This document shows, piece after piece, positions 35,466 through 43,791 of a stretch of DNA of 64,000 nucleotides. Both the position numbers and the translations under genes were made by a program. The notes under the pieces were generated by a model. It made no database searches. It worked only from the letters and a program-made list of their open reading frames with translations, and had not been told where the DNA came from. Origin of the DNA: Anaerolineae bacterium (GTDB lineage Bacteria; Chloroflexota; Anaerolineae; 4572-78; J111); assembly GCA_022071955.1 (NCBI GenBank), contig JAJVIM010000005.1, positions 62,001 through 126,000 of the forward strand. The letters run 5' to 3'. Within the stretch, counting starts at the first letter, position 1; each line of letters opens with the position of its first letter.

Positions 35466-35994
35466 GGTCTAATCCTTTGGCGCAAAGGCTCTTAATTTAC
35501 AGGAAATCATTGGCCTAATTGTATCATAATTCACCGGTTTTTGACCAGTGCGGGAAAAAAGGGGGATTTCACGTATGCACAGGTTCCGCGCTTCGTAAAA
35601 AGCCAGGGCACTGAGCAAGAGACCATTCACGCTAGGGAATGTGGCCGTGAGATGACGCTTCTAAAATGCTAATGAAATAAGGGGCTGCCTGGTTGCTGCT
35701 CCAATTCACGTTTCTCAGCGACAAGTTTATCCAGAGTCGCTTCTTTTAATTGTTGAATTGGGTTGGCCATCCTCTACTGCAACCTCAGCCTGTCCGAAAG
35801 GACAGTTTACCCCTGACCATTTACACAGTAGAATATCAGAACGTTTGTCCGATGGCCGAACAACCCGTTTGTGTTAAACTCGTTGGCAGTACTCTGGCAG
35901 GAGCGTCACAATTGATTTTTTTCTAAATTGTGGATAGAAGATCGACGCGCCTGCGGGAGTAGTCACTCATCAGTTTGATTATAGGAGAAAAATT
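35466..35994. promoter_or_regulatory. Divergent intergenic region, with possible promoter of the E2/kinase operon
   Basis: This 529-base gap lies between the minus-strand E2 gene and the plus-strand flavoprotein gene. On the minus strand TACAAT (plus coordinates 35518-35523) lies 18 bases from TGGTCA, a weak sigma-70-like promoter. ATAGGAGA precedes the GTG start at 35995. Apart from a 33-codon frame listed separately, no gene is supported. Confidence 0.35.
35669..35770 (-). CDS. Possible 33-residue open reading frame or gene remnant
   Basis: The frame starts MANPIQQLKEATLDKLVAEK and ends LFH, with a helical, charged composition. It could be the remnant of a longer gene. It lacks an obvious ribosome site and a recognised family, so it is listed with low confidence. 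Confidence 0.15.
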   Translation of the reverse strand: MANPIQQLKEATLDKLVAEKRELEQQPGSPLFH

Positions 35995-37395
35995 GTGACA
36001 AAAAAGAATCTTTCAAAATCGTCAGAAGCTGTCCTGCCTGCGACCTCAATCTCGCAACTCCGCGCCACACTCAACGGCCGTGTGATTACGCCAGATGATG
36101 CCCGGTACGATCAGGCGCGCACCGTTTTTTATGGCGGGATTGACCGCCGGCCGGTAGTTATTGTCCGGGCCGGGGATGCCGACGACGTCGCGCGTGTTGT
36201 CTCGCTGGCTGCCGAGACCGGGTTGGAGCTCGCTGTTCGCAGCGGCGGCCACAGCATAGCCGGCCACGGCGTTTCCGACAAAGGCATTGTGCTCGATCTT
36301 TCGGACATGCGGGCGCTGGATATTGATGCGCAGCAGCGCACCGCCTGGGCGCAAACGGGGCTGACCGCCGGTGAATACACGGTTGCCGCCGGCGAATACG
36401 GCCTGGCTACCGGCTTTGGCGACACCCGTTCGGTTGGCATTGGGGGCATTACGCTGAGCGGCGGCATTGGTTTTCTTGTGCGCAAACACGGCCTCACCAT
36501 CGACAACCTGCTGGCTGCCGAGATTGTAACCGCCAATGGCCAGCTCCTCCGGGCTGACGCCGAGACACACCCGGACCTCTTTTGGGCCATTCGCGGCGGC
36601 GGCGGCAACTTTGGGGTGGCTACCCGCTTTCAGTTTCGGTTGCACCCGCTGAACACAATTGTAGGCGGGATGCTGGTGCTGCCGGCCACGCCAGATATCA
36701 TCGCTTCGCTCGTGGCCGAGGCTGAGGCCGCGCCGGATGAACTGTCGATCATTGCCAATGTTATGACCGCGCCGCCTTTGCCATTTGTACCCCCGCAATA
36801 CCACGGTCAACTGGTTGTTTGGCTGTTTGTATGTTATGCCGGAGCCAGCGAAGCCGGCGAGCGGGCCATTGCTCCCTTCCGGGCGTTGGCCACTCCAATT
36901 GCTGATCTGATTCGGCCCATGCGCTACCCGGAGCTTTTCCCGCCGGAAGAAACTTACCACCCGGTGGCGGTTGGGCGGACTATGTTTGTTGATGCTTTCG
37001 ACCGCCGTACCGCGGAAACAATTTTGGACCACCTTCAGGCTTCAACCGCACCGATGCGGGCAACTCAGCTAAGGGTACTGGGCGGAGCGATGGCCCGTGT
37101 GCCCGCCACCGCCACCGCTTTTGCCCACCGGGAACGACGGCTGATGGTTAACGTTGCCGCCATTTACCAGCGTCCTGATGAATCGGCCCGGCACGAGGCC
37201 TGGGTTATCGGTCTGGCGGCGGCGCTGCGCCAGGGTCAGTCCGGCGCGTATGCCGGTTTTCTTGGTGACGAAGGCGAGGCGCGGGTCCGCGAAGCCTATC
37301 CGGGGCCAACCTGGGACCGGCTCACGGCTATCAAACGCCGCTACGATCCAACAAATCTTTTCCGGCTCAACCAAAATATTCCCCCGGCGGATTAA
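35995..37395 (+). CDS. FAD-linked oxidoreductase, berberine-bridge enzyme family
   Basis: This 466-residue flavoprotein has the PCMH-type FAD domain. VRSGGHSIAGHG holds H86, the expected covalent FAD attachment site. SVGIGGITLSGGIGFLVRKHG and FWAIRGGGGNFGVATRF are FAD-binding loops. The C-terminal BBE segment ends in YDPTNLFRLNQNIPP. Family members oxidise sugars, alkaloids or alcohols with oxygen. It starts with GTG at 35995, preceded by AGGAG. No signal peptide is seen. A perfect hairpin follows the stop, and a BTAD regulator converges on it. A paralogue lies at 60573. Confidence 0.9.
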   Translation: MTKKNLSKSSEAVLPATSISQLRATLNGRVITPDDARYDQARTVFYGGIDRRPVVIVRAGDADDVARVVSLAAETGLELAVRSGGHSIAGHGVSDKGIVLDLSDMRALDIDAQQRTAWAQTGLTAGEYTVAAGEYGLATGFGDTRSVGIGGITLSGGIGFLVRKHGLTIDNLLAAEIVTANGQLLRADAETHPDLFWAIRGGGGNFGVATRFQFRLHPLNTIVGGMLVLPATPDIIASLVAEAEAAPDELSIIANVMTAPPLPFVPPQYHGQLVVWLFVCYAGASEAGERAIAPFRALATPIADLIRPMRYPELFPPEETYHPVAVGRTMFVDAFDRRTAETILDHLQASTAPMRATQLRVLGGAMARVPATATAFAHRERRLMVNVAAIYQRPDESARHEAWVIGLAAALRQGQSGAYAGFLGDEGEARVREAYPGPTWDRLTAIKRRYDPTNLFRLNQNIPPAD

Positions 37396-37411
37396 TGGCC
37401 GGCTGAAACAA

Positions 37412-37450
37412 GTTGAATTGACCACCGGTTTTGCCGGTGGTCAATTCAAC
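37412..37450. terminator. Perfect 17-bp hairpin after the flavoprotein gene
   Basis: Positions 37412-37428 pair perfectly with 37434-37450 around a TTTTG loop, 16 bases after the flavoprotein stop. There is no T tract, so it may stop transcripts with help from Rho, or work in both directions between convergent genes. The remaining 145 bases up to 37595 show nothing else. Confidence 0.65.
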
Positions 37451-37595
37451 TGATGGAAGGTATTGATTCAAAGGCCCGTACTCAAGGCCAAAGCAATAAT
37501 TTTGCCAGACCTTTATCCGGCGCGTTTTGTTCATCGGCTTTTATATTCCCGGGGACAAACACAAGATGAGCCACTCTCCGGTCTTTGCCCTGGCG

Positions 37596-40500
37596 TTAGC
37601 TAATCTTCTGATTCCAGGGCAATTGCCAAAACTGCTCTCGCCTTGATACATCAGATATAGCGGCAGCTTGTTGCTGAACCAATCTGACTGCCGCCTGCCC
37701 GGCTTGCTGCGCTGCGGGATCATCGATTGCGTTTAAAATGCGAGCGTGGTGCCGGTAAACCCGCTGCACACCTTCAACACCGTTTTGCCGCAGTTGCAGC
37801 AGCGAGATGGCTTGCCGCGATAATTCAATGGCCTGTTTCGTTTGTCCCAAAGCCAACGCCGCCGCGCCCTGATACGACATCAGCTCAATCTGGCGTTGCT
37901 CCGATAAATGGCTCGCCCGCTGGGCTGACTCGAAATGTTCCCGTGCAGTTTCTGCATCAGCCTGCGCCAGACAGATAACTCCACGGAAAAAATGAGTCTC
38001 GGCCAGCGCTGCCGGATGTCCCCCCTCGCGAGCCATGCCAAGGGCCTGTTGCGATAGTTGTAGCGCCGCCGAGTTTTGTCCACTCAACAGGAGCAGGTAA
38101 CTTTGCAACGCCAGCCCGTGGGCCAATACAAGACTCAGCCCCACCGCCTCACTCAGCCCCACCGACTCCGCACACGCGGCCAACCCGTTATCCAGTTCCC
38201 CCAGCCACAAGAGCGTTCTGGCTTTGAGCAGCCAACATTCGGCCAACACATCCTGCTGCTGACCGGTTTGGGCATAGGCAATAGCCTCGCCGATGCAGGC
38301 CAGTGCCCGCTCCAATTGATTGGTCATCAAGTAGGTTTGGGCAATAGTCTTTAAACAGGCGGCAGCCTGTGTTGTATCGCCGGCCTGGGTGTAGTTGATC
38401 AACGCGGCTTCGTAATAGCCCAGTGCCGTGTCATAGTCAGCGTCACGCAGGGCGCAATGCCCCAACGTTGTGTGACACGCGCCCTCGGCCACGGCATCCA
38501 GTGCCACCGCGGCTAATTGCAGCCCCGTGCGGGCCAGTTGCCGGCAGTCATCGAGTTGATCCAGTTGATGCAACACTGGCAGTTGCGCTACAATCAGCGG
38601 TAACCGATCGGTATCATCGCCGCGTTTGGCAATTTCAACAGCGGCCTGCGCCAGTAGCTGCTCAGCCGGTTCTGGCTGCCCGGACAGTCGCAAAATCTCC
38701 GCTTCTTCCCGCAATATCTCCCAGCGCTGGCGATGAGCCGCCAGTGGAGTCTGCGGCGCAGCGAGCCGGTAAGCCTGCGACCAATGTTGCACGGCCAGCC
38801 GGTATCGCGCCAGCGCCAGCGGCAGGGCATAAACCGACCGGGCCTGCTGCCCCGCCTGCCGCAAATAAGTTACTGCGGCCTGATGCTGGTTGGCCTGATG
38901 AAAATGGTGCGCCAGCCACTCCACCGGAACTTCTCGGCCCGCCTGCTGCCGCTGCTCCAATGCTTGCGCAACCTGCTGATGCAACGCCTGCCGTCGCGGC
39001 GGCGATAACGCTTGCAGCGCCACCGTGCGGATCAGATCGTGGCTAAAATCAAACAACAGACTATCCGTCTCATCATCGGCGGCGGCTACTTGCCGCACCA
39101 ACTGGCGGTTCAGCCAATCATCAATCGCATCCAACACGGCCGCCGCCGGGCGTTGACTGGCAGTTTGCAGCAGTTCAATATCAAACTCGCGGCCAATCAC
39201 CGCCGCCAACGGCAGCAACTTTTCACTTTCCCCTGCCAACCGACTCAACCGCCGCTGGATGGTCGCCTGCACCGTTTGCGGCAAACTGGCGGCGAGGTCG
39301 AATGACTCTGTCTCAAACGTGGCCAGGTTGTCCTGTTCCCGCATTTCCCGCAGTGTTTCCAGCAAAATAAACGGATTGCCCTCGCTCAGCCGGTACATTA
39401 GTTTGGCAACTCGCTCCAATTGGGTCGATGGCTCTACCGCCGCCACCAGTTGGGCCACTACCGGCCGCGATAACCGTTTCAGCGCCATTTCGGCAACACG
39501 GTGGGTGCGGTACAGCCCATCACGCAGGGTCAGCAAGGGGTGCTGCGGCGCTGTCTCTTCCGGGCGGTATGCGCCGATAAGCAGCAGCCGGTCGCACTGC
39601 TGCACCAGATAGCCCAACAGGTCCAACGAATCGACATCGGCCCAGTGCAAATCATCCACAAACAGGCAGAGTGGCTGCCGCGCCGCAATCTGGCGAAAAA
39701 GCTGCCGTACCGCCTCAAACAGGCGGTAGCGGTCTGTAGCCAGAGGCAGGGGCAGCCGGGGATATTGCTCGCGCAACTCCGGCGACCACTGCGCCAGCTC
39801 GGCCAGCCAGATGTCGCTCAGTTGCCACGGCTGCGCTTTGGCCGTGACCAGCAGCGGGCGCAAGGCCTCGGCGACGGGCTGATACGCCACCGAACCGCTG
39901 TATTCAAAGCAGCGCCCGTGTAACAGCAACCCGCCCCGCCCGCTGATGGCCCGCGTTGCCTCGGATACAAGCCGGGTTTTGCCAATACCGGCCTCACCGC
40001 TGATGAGCGCCAGCCGGCTGCCGCCGCGCTGCACCGTTTGCCATTGGCCTACCAGCCATGCGTGTTCCTCGGCGCGCCCCAAAAATGGGGCTGTCTTCGC
40101 TTCTGGCGCATTCGGGGATTGCACAATGCGGGGTTCAAGGCCGATGTCGCCTTGCTGGATGCGCTCAAACAGAGCAGTTGTTTCCGGTTCCGGTTTAAGG
40201 TTCAGCTCATCGGCCAACAGTTGGCGGCAGCGCCGGTATTGCTCGATGGCGGCGCCACGCTGGCCGGTGGCGGCCAGCAGCCACATCAACTGCCGATGCG
40301 ATTTTTCATGCCAGGGATCGATGTCGAGCAGCCAACGGGTGGCAGCGGCGGCCTCACTCAGCCGGTGGTGGTCGATGTGTTGCGCGGCCAGCCGTTCCAG
40401 CAGAGCGATGACCCTTGAGCGGTAATGGGTTTGTTTGTGGCGCAACCAGTCGTTGAAGGGTGGCGAATCTAGCAGTTCGAAGCCACTCAAAAAATCGCCC

Positions 40501-40853
40501 CGGTAGAGATCGAGCGCGCGTTGCGGCGCGGAGTCAACCTGCCGCTCAAATTCCAGCACATCCACCGTAACGTCATCGCCACTGATGATGAAAGCGGCAC
40601 TGGTTCGGCTAATGCTCAGGGGGGCGCTATTCAAAACCTGCCGGATGTTCCACAGGGCGTAGCGCAAATTACCGAGCGCCGCCTGTTCCGGCTGATCGGG
40701 CCACAGCAAATCGGCCAGCCGGCTGCGCGGATGGGGGCCGGGCGTGGCAGCCAGAAAGTAGAGCAGCGCCTCGATTTTTTGGCTTCTGAATTGGGTGATT
40801 GGCCGGTTATCCCGCACAACGGAGGGCCGGTCGAATAGTTGCAAACGTAACAT
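37596..40853 (-). CDS. BTAD/SARP-like regulator with AAA ATPase and TPR domains
   Basis: This 1085-residue regulator begins with a winged-helix DNA-binding domain (LRLQLFDRPSVV, ALLYFLA). The bacterial transcriptional activation domain spans about 100-250 and ends QLLADELNLKPEPETTALFE. The AAA/STAND ATPase has Walker A in LISGEAGIGKTRLVSEA and Walker B in CLFVDDLHWADVDSLDLL. The C-terminal half is TPR repeats. ATG at 40853 is chosen over a TTG 12 bases upstream. It is divergent from the hydrogenase operon 107 bases away, so the hydrogenase genes are a possible target, as is the neighbouring flavoprotein. Confidence 0.9.
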   Translation of the reverse strand: MLRLQLFDRPSVVRDNRPITQFRSQKIEALLYFLAATPGPHPRSRLADLLWPDQPEQAALGNLRYALWNIRQVLNSAPLSISRTSAAFIISGDDVTVDVLEFERQVDSAPQRALDLYRGDFLSGFELLDSPPFNDWLRHKQTHYRSRVIALLERLAAQHIDHHRLSEAAAATRWLLDIDPWHEKSHRQLMWLLAATGQRGAAIEQYRRCRQLLADELNLKPEPETTALFERIQQGDIGLEPRIVQSPNAPEAKTAPFLGRAEEHAWLVGQWQTVQRGGSRLALISGEAGIGKTRLVSEATRAISGRGGLLLHGRCFEYSGSVAYQPVAEALRPLLVTAKAQPWQLSDIWLAELAQWSPELREQYPRLPLPLATDRYRLFEAVRQLFRQIAARQPLCLFVDDLHWADVDSLDLLGYLVQQCDRLLLIGAYRPEETAPQHPLLTLRDGLYRTHRVAEMALKRLSRPVVAQLVAAVEPSTQLERVAKLMYRLSEGNPFILLETLREMREQDNLATFETESFDLAASLPQTVQATIQRRLSRLAGESEKLLPLAAVIGREFDIELLQTASQRPAAAVLDAIDDWLNRQLVRQVAAADDETDSLLFDFSHDLIRTVALQALSPPRRQALHQQVAQALEQRQQAGREVPVEWLAHHFHQANQHQAAVTYLRQAGQQARSVYALPLALARYRLAVQHWSQAYRLAAPQTPLAAHRQRWEILREEAEILRLSGQPEPAEQLLAQAAVEIAKRGDDTDRLPLIVAQLPVLHQLDQLDDCRQLARTGLQLAAVALDAVAEGACHTTLGHCALRDADYDTALGYYEAALINYTQAGDTTQAAACLKTIAQTYLMTNQLERALACIGEAIAYAQTGQQQDVLAECWLLKARTLLWLGELDNGLAACAESVGLSEAVGLSLVLAHGLALQSYLLLLSGQNSAALQLSQQALGMAREGGHPAALAETHFFRGVICLAQADAETAREHFESAQRASHLSEQRQIELMSYQGAAALALGQTKQAIELSRQAISLLQLRQNGVEGVQRVYRHHARILNAIDDPAAQQAGQAAVRLVQQQAAAISDVSRREQFWQLPWNQKIS

Positions 40854-40960
40854 AGAATCCTGCAAACGATGGGCAAACGGTGGATGAGTATAATTAAAGA
40901 TTATAACATCCCCTCAAATTTGCTCCAATCAGATGTAAAAATAACGCAAGGAGATATTCT
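40854..40960. promoter_or_regulatory. Divergent promoter region of hydrogenase operon and BTAD regulator
   Basis: This 107-base gap contains TATAAT at 40889-40894, a good -10 for the plus strand without a clear -35, and a second TTATAA at 40901-40906. AAGGAGA precedes the ATG at 40961. The short divergent arrangement suggests the regulator controls the hydrogenase operon. Confidence 0.35.
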
Positions 40961-42187
40961 ATGGCACTCGCTGAAGCCCCGGCCCAGGTAACCGAGACAA
41001 CCCGCACAAACGGTAATGGTTCCAATGGAAAAACGCCACAAGCTCAGCCGGAACCGTTTAAAGTTCCACTGGGCCATATTGAGGTGGTTCACGCCTTTTG
41101 GCTGGCCGGCATGAGCTGCGACGGCTGCTCGATTGCCGCTGTTGGCGCCACCCAGCCACCGGTGGAAGATTTGCTGTTGGGGATTATTCCGGGGATGCCC
41201 AAGCTGATTTTGCACCACCCGGTGCTGGCCGTTGAGGCCGGTGAGGCTTTTGTGCATCCGTATGAACTGGCCGCGCAAAACAAACTGGACGCACCATTTG
41301 TAGTGCTTTTTGAGGGGTCTGTGGCCGATGAACGCATTGCGGCGGAAACCGGCGGCTATTGGAGTGGTTTGGGCGTAAAAGAAGTAGACGGTGAACCGCA
41401 GCCGGTTCCCACCGCCGAATGGTTGCGGCGGATGGCGCCCCACGCTGCGGCGGTGATTGCCATTGGCACGTGCGCCACATGGGGCGGTGTGCCGGCAGCG
41501 GTAGGCAATCCCACAAACGCGATGGGGGTCATCGATTATCTGGGCGAGGATTACCGCAGCGCACTGGGGCTGCCGGTCATCAATATTCCCGGTTGCGCCC
41601 CGGTGGGCGACAATTTTACAGAAACCGTGGCTGCCATTCTGCTCTTTTTGCAGGGGCTTGGCCCGTTACCGGAGTTTGATGAACTGGGCCGCCCGGCCTG
41701 GCTATTTGATGAAACCGTGCATCGCGGCTGCACCCGGGCCGGTTTTTACGAAGAAGGCACTTTTGCCCACGAGTACGGCGACAAAAAATGTCTGGTAGAA
41801 ATAGGCTGCTGGGGGCCAGTGGTGCAATGTAACATCAACAAACGGGGAGCCATCAACCATTTGGGCGGCTGTATGAACATTGGCGCGCCGTGCATCGGCT
41901 GCACAATGCCGGCCTTTCCCGATGGTTTTTCGCCGTTTTACCAACGCCCGCCGGGCACCCTGGTTTCATCCACTCCCTCGCGGGGGCACGGTTTCATTAT
42001 CCGCACGCTGCGGCGACAAACGCAGTTCTTCCAAAACCGCAGCAATCGCTGGAAAGAAAGCGGCCACGTGCCGGCGGCCTGGGGTCGCACCCGCGAGCCC
42101 AATTTCATTGACAAAATGGGCCACTTTTTCTACGAAAAGATGCAGTTTGCCAGCGCTGTAAAACCCGGCTCGCGTGAGAAAAAATAG
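40961..42187 (+). CDS. [NiFe] hydrogenase small subunit, actinobacterial-type uptake hydrogenase
   Basis: This 408-residue small subunit carries the iron-sulfur clusters of a [NiFe] hydrogenase. The proximal-cluster motif is AGMSCDGCSIAAVGA (C53, C56), with later ligands in GTCATWGG and NIPGCAPVGDN. Medial and distal cysteines are in HRGCTRAGFYEEG, EIGCWGPVVQCNINKRG, LGGCMNIGAPCIGCTMPAF. There is no twin-arginine signal or membrane anchor, as in cytosol-facing 1h and 2a enzymes. A linker-like N-terminus of 35 residues is unusual. I favour the 1h-like group from memory of its layout. The five membrane-protein genes after it probably tether the enzyme. Confidence 0.88.
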   Translation: MALAEAPAQVTETTRTNGNGSNGKTPQAQPEPFKVPLGHIEVVHAFWLAGMSCDGCSIAAVGATQPPVEDLLLGIIPGMPKLILHHPVLAVEAGEAFVHPYELAAQNKLDAPFVVLFEGSVADERIAAETGGYWSGLGVKEVDGEPQPVPTAEWLRRMAPHAAAVIAIGTCATWGGVPAAVGNPTNAMGVIDYLGEDYRSALGLPVINIPGCAPVGDNFTETVAAILLFLQGLGPLPEFDELGRPAWLFDETVHRGCTRAGFYEEGTFAHEYGDKKCLVEIGCWGPVVQCNINKRGAINHLGGCMNIGAPCIGCTMPAFPDGFSPFYQRPPGTLVSSTPSRGHGFIIRTLRRQTQFFQNRSNRWKESGHVPAAWGRTREPNFIDKMGHFFYEKMQFASAVKPGSREKK

Positions 42188-42246
42188 CAGGGGAGCCGGA
42201 GGGTCGCAGCCCCATTTGTTCATTCGCAATTTTTAAGGAGGCAACG

Positions 42247-42525
42247 ATGCTGACAACCTATTTTATGATTGGCCTGGGCGTGGGCGCGGTGGTGGTAGTG
42301 ATCACCGTAGTACTGCTGGTGATGCTCCAGCAGGCCGCCCAGCGCATTCTCAATTTGGCGCTGCAGGCGCTGCCACTGGTGCAGCAGATCAACAAAAACA
42401 CCAACCCCATTTGGAATTTGAACAGCACCAATCAGGTGGCGCTCAACGTGCTGCGCGATGCCGAGTCGATCCGTGATCACGGTACGGCGGTGGCGCAGGC
42501 GCTGCACGATGCAAGTGCGCATTAA
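42247..42525 (+). CDS. Small single-pass membrane protein, hydrogenase cassette 1
   Basis: This 92-residue protein has one N-terminal membrane helix (MIGLGVGAVVVVITVVLLVM). An amphipathic region follows (ALQALPLVQQINKNTNPIW) with Asn-rich segments. It starts with AAGGAGG upstream, 59 bases after the hydrogenase small-subunit stop. No family is recognised. It is the first of five similar small genes placed between the two hydrogenase structural genes. Confidence 0.72.
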   Translation: MLTTYFMIGLGVGAVVVVITVVLLVMLQQAAQRILNLALQALPLVQQINKNTNPIWNLNSTNQVALNVLRDAESIRDHGTAVAQALHDASAH

Positions 42526-42543
42526 GACGCGGGAGGTCACATT

Positions 42544-42852
42544 ATGACTGGAATTACGGTGTGGGTCATTTCGATAGTGGTGCTTGTGGTGGTAGCCGCC
42601 GTGGTGGCTATCTTACTTGAACGCGTTCGGCAGACGGCCGCCCATATTTTGGGCGGCGCCAGCCAGATTTGGACTAACGGCAAACTGGTTGCGCGTGACA
42701 CCGTGCAAATTGCCGTGTTTCTCAAAACCACTAACGATGTAGTGGCGCAAATTCTGGAAACGGCCAAACAGATTGTGGGCGCAACTAACGCCATCGAGCA
42801 GCATGCCGAAGGTTGCCCCGGCTGCCCGCAGTGCGTGTTGGGAGGGAAATGA
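42544..42852 (+). CDS. Small single-pass membrane protein with Cys-rich tail, hydrogenase cassette 2
   Basis: This 102-residue protein has an N-terminal helix (VWVISIVVLVVVAAVVAILL), a helical middle, and the C-terminal cysteine motif EGCPGCPQCVLGGK with three cysteines spaced CXXCXXC. The tail could bind a metal or cluster. Its TGA overlaps the ATG of the next gene. No family is recognised. Confidence 0.72.
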   Translation: MTGITVWVISIVVLVVVAAVVAILLERVRQTAAHILGGASQIWTNGKLVARDTVQIAVFLKTTNDVVAQILETAKQIVGATNAIEQHAEGCPGCPQCVLGGK

Positions 42853-43145
42853 TGCTCATCCTGTTGATGATTCTGACCATTATTATTGTCTCGGCCTTTT
42901 TTGGAGTACTGGCCGCTTATCTTTTTATCATTGGCAAAACGCTCGATGCCATTGGCGGCTCACCCGATAGTTATTTGGCCAAGCTGCGGCTGGGGCTGCG
43001 GGCTATCGAGCAGGAAACCAGCCACATCCCAACGATGGTCACCCAACTGAACCAAAACCTCACTGCTACCGCCGAGGGCTTGCAGGTGGTTGATGGCCAC
43101 CTGGTTAAGACCATTGCTGCGGTGTTGAAGCAGGAAAGGAGTTAG
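42849..43145 (+). CDS. Small single-pass membrane protein, hydrogenase cassette 3
   Basis: The protein has 98 residues from the ATG that overlaps the preceding stop. A second ATG follows at once at 42852. The membrane helix is LILLMILTIIIVSAFFGVLA, extended by AYLFIIG. The rest is predicted to be a long amphipathic helix (EQETSHIPTMVTQLNQNLT). GGAGG lies 4-7 bases upstream. The function is unknown. Confidence 0.72.
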   Translation: MMLILLMILTIIIVSAFFGVLAAYLFIIGKTLDAIGGSPDSYLAKLRLGLRAIEQETSHIPTMVTQLNQNLTATAEGLQVVDGHLVKTIAAVLKQERS

Positions 43146-43149
43146 CCCG

Positions 43150-43467
43150 ATGACTCAACTTGACTGGATTTACCTGTTGTGGGGGGTATTTTTGGCGGTG
43201 GTCTATTTTGCGGTGATCCCGCTGGTGATATTTTTGTTGTACCGAATTTTGCGGATGGCCCGCTCGATTGAACGTTACTTTGCCGAAGCCGCTGCCACCG
43301 GTGTGGGCATCGCCGGAAACACTGACCACGTGAAAGCTCTGGAGCAGACCATTCAGGTAGCAACAACCATTTTGGGTGTGGCCGGCAACATCAACGGCCA
43401 CAGCGACACCATCAAAACCACGCTTGCGGTGCGGGCCGGAGCCAATGGACAAGGAGGTCATCCATGA
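43150..43467 (+). CDS. Small single-pass membrane protein, hydrogenase cassette 4
   Basis: This 105-residue protein has an N-terminal hydrophobic helix (LLWGVFLAVVYFAVIPLVIF), a basic LLYRILRMARSIERYF junction, and a polar tail rich in Thr and Asn. It begins 4 bases after the previous stop, and its end overlaps the next gene (ATGA). No homologous family is recognised. Confidence 0.72.
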   Translation: MTQLDWIYLLWGVFLAVVYFAVIPLVIFLLYRILRMARSIERYFAEAAATGVGIAGNTDHVKALEQTIQVATTILGVAGNINGHSDTIKTTLAVRAGANGQGGHP

Positions 43468-43745
43468 GCGTTGTCGGGATTTTAACCACGTTAACCCTTA
43501 TTGCCGTTGTAGCCGTGGTAATTGTACTTGTGGTATACTTACTGTTAATTATTGCCGCTTTACGGCGCGCCGGAGATAACCTGGCCCAACTGGCCGGCGG
43601 CCTGCAAACCGTTGTTGACAACACCCAACCCCTCGGTAACCATCTGACTACTATCAATAGCGCACTCTCTGAACTGGACGGCGGCCTGCAAGCCGTTGAC
43701 AGCAACCTTGTGGGCGTGGCGCAGGTATTGAAACTGACAGATTAA
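43464..43745 (+). CDS. Small single-pass membrane protein, hydrogenase cassette 5
   Basis: This 93-residue protein has one long helix (LTLIAVVAVVIVLVVYLLLI) and an amphipathic tail with heptad-like spacing (LAQLAGGLQTVVDNTQPLG). It overlaps the previous gene by 4 bases and precedes the large-subunit gene by 46 bases. It is similar in design to the other four cassette proteins, which suggests duplication and divergence. Confidence 0.72.
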   Translation: MSVVGILTTLTLIAVVAVVIVLVVYLLLIIAALRRAGDNLAQLAGGLQTVVDNTQPLGNHLTTINSALSELDGGLQAVDSNLVGVAQVLKLTD

Positions 43746-43791
43746 GCAGCCAGCACTTAACACAATTCTTTCTGAAGGGACAAACCGAACT

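Noticed and set aside
36046..37032. Minus-strand frame of 328 codons inside the flavoprotein gene.
   Set aside because: The opposite strand encodes a full berberine-bridge enzyme with intact motifs, and the antisense frame has no recognisable domain.
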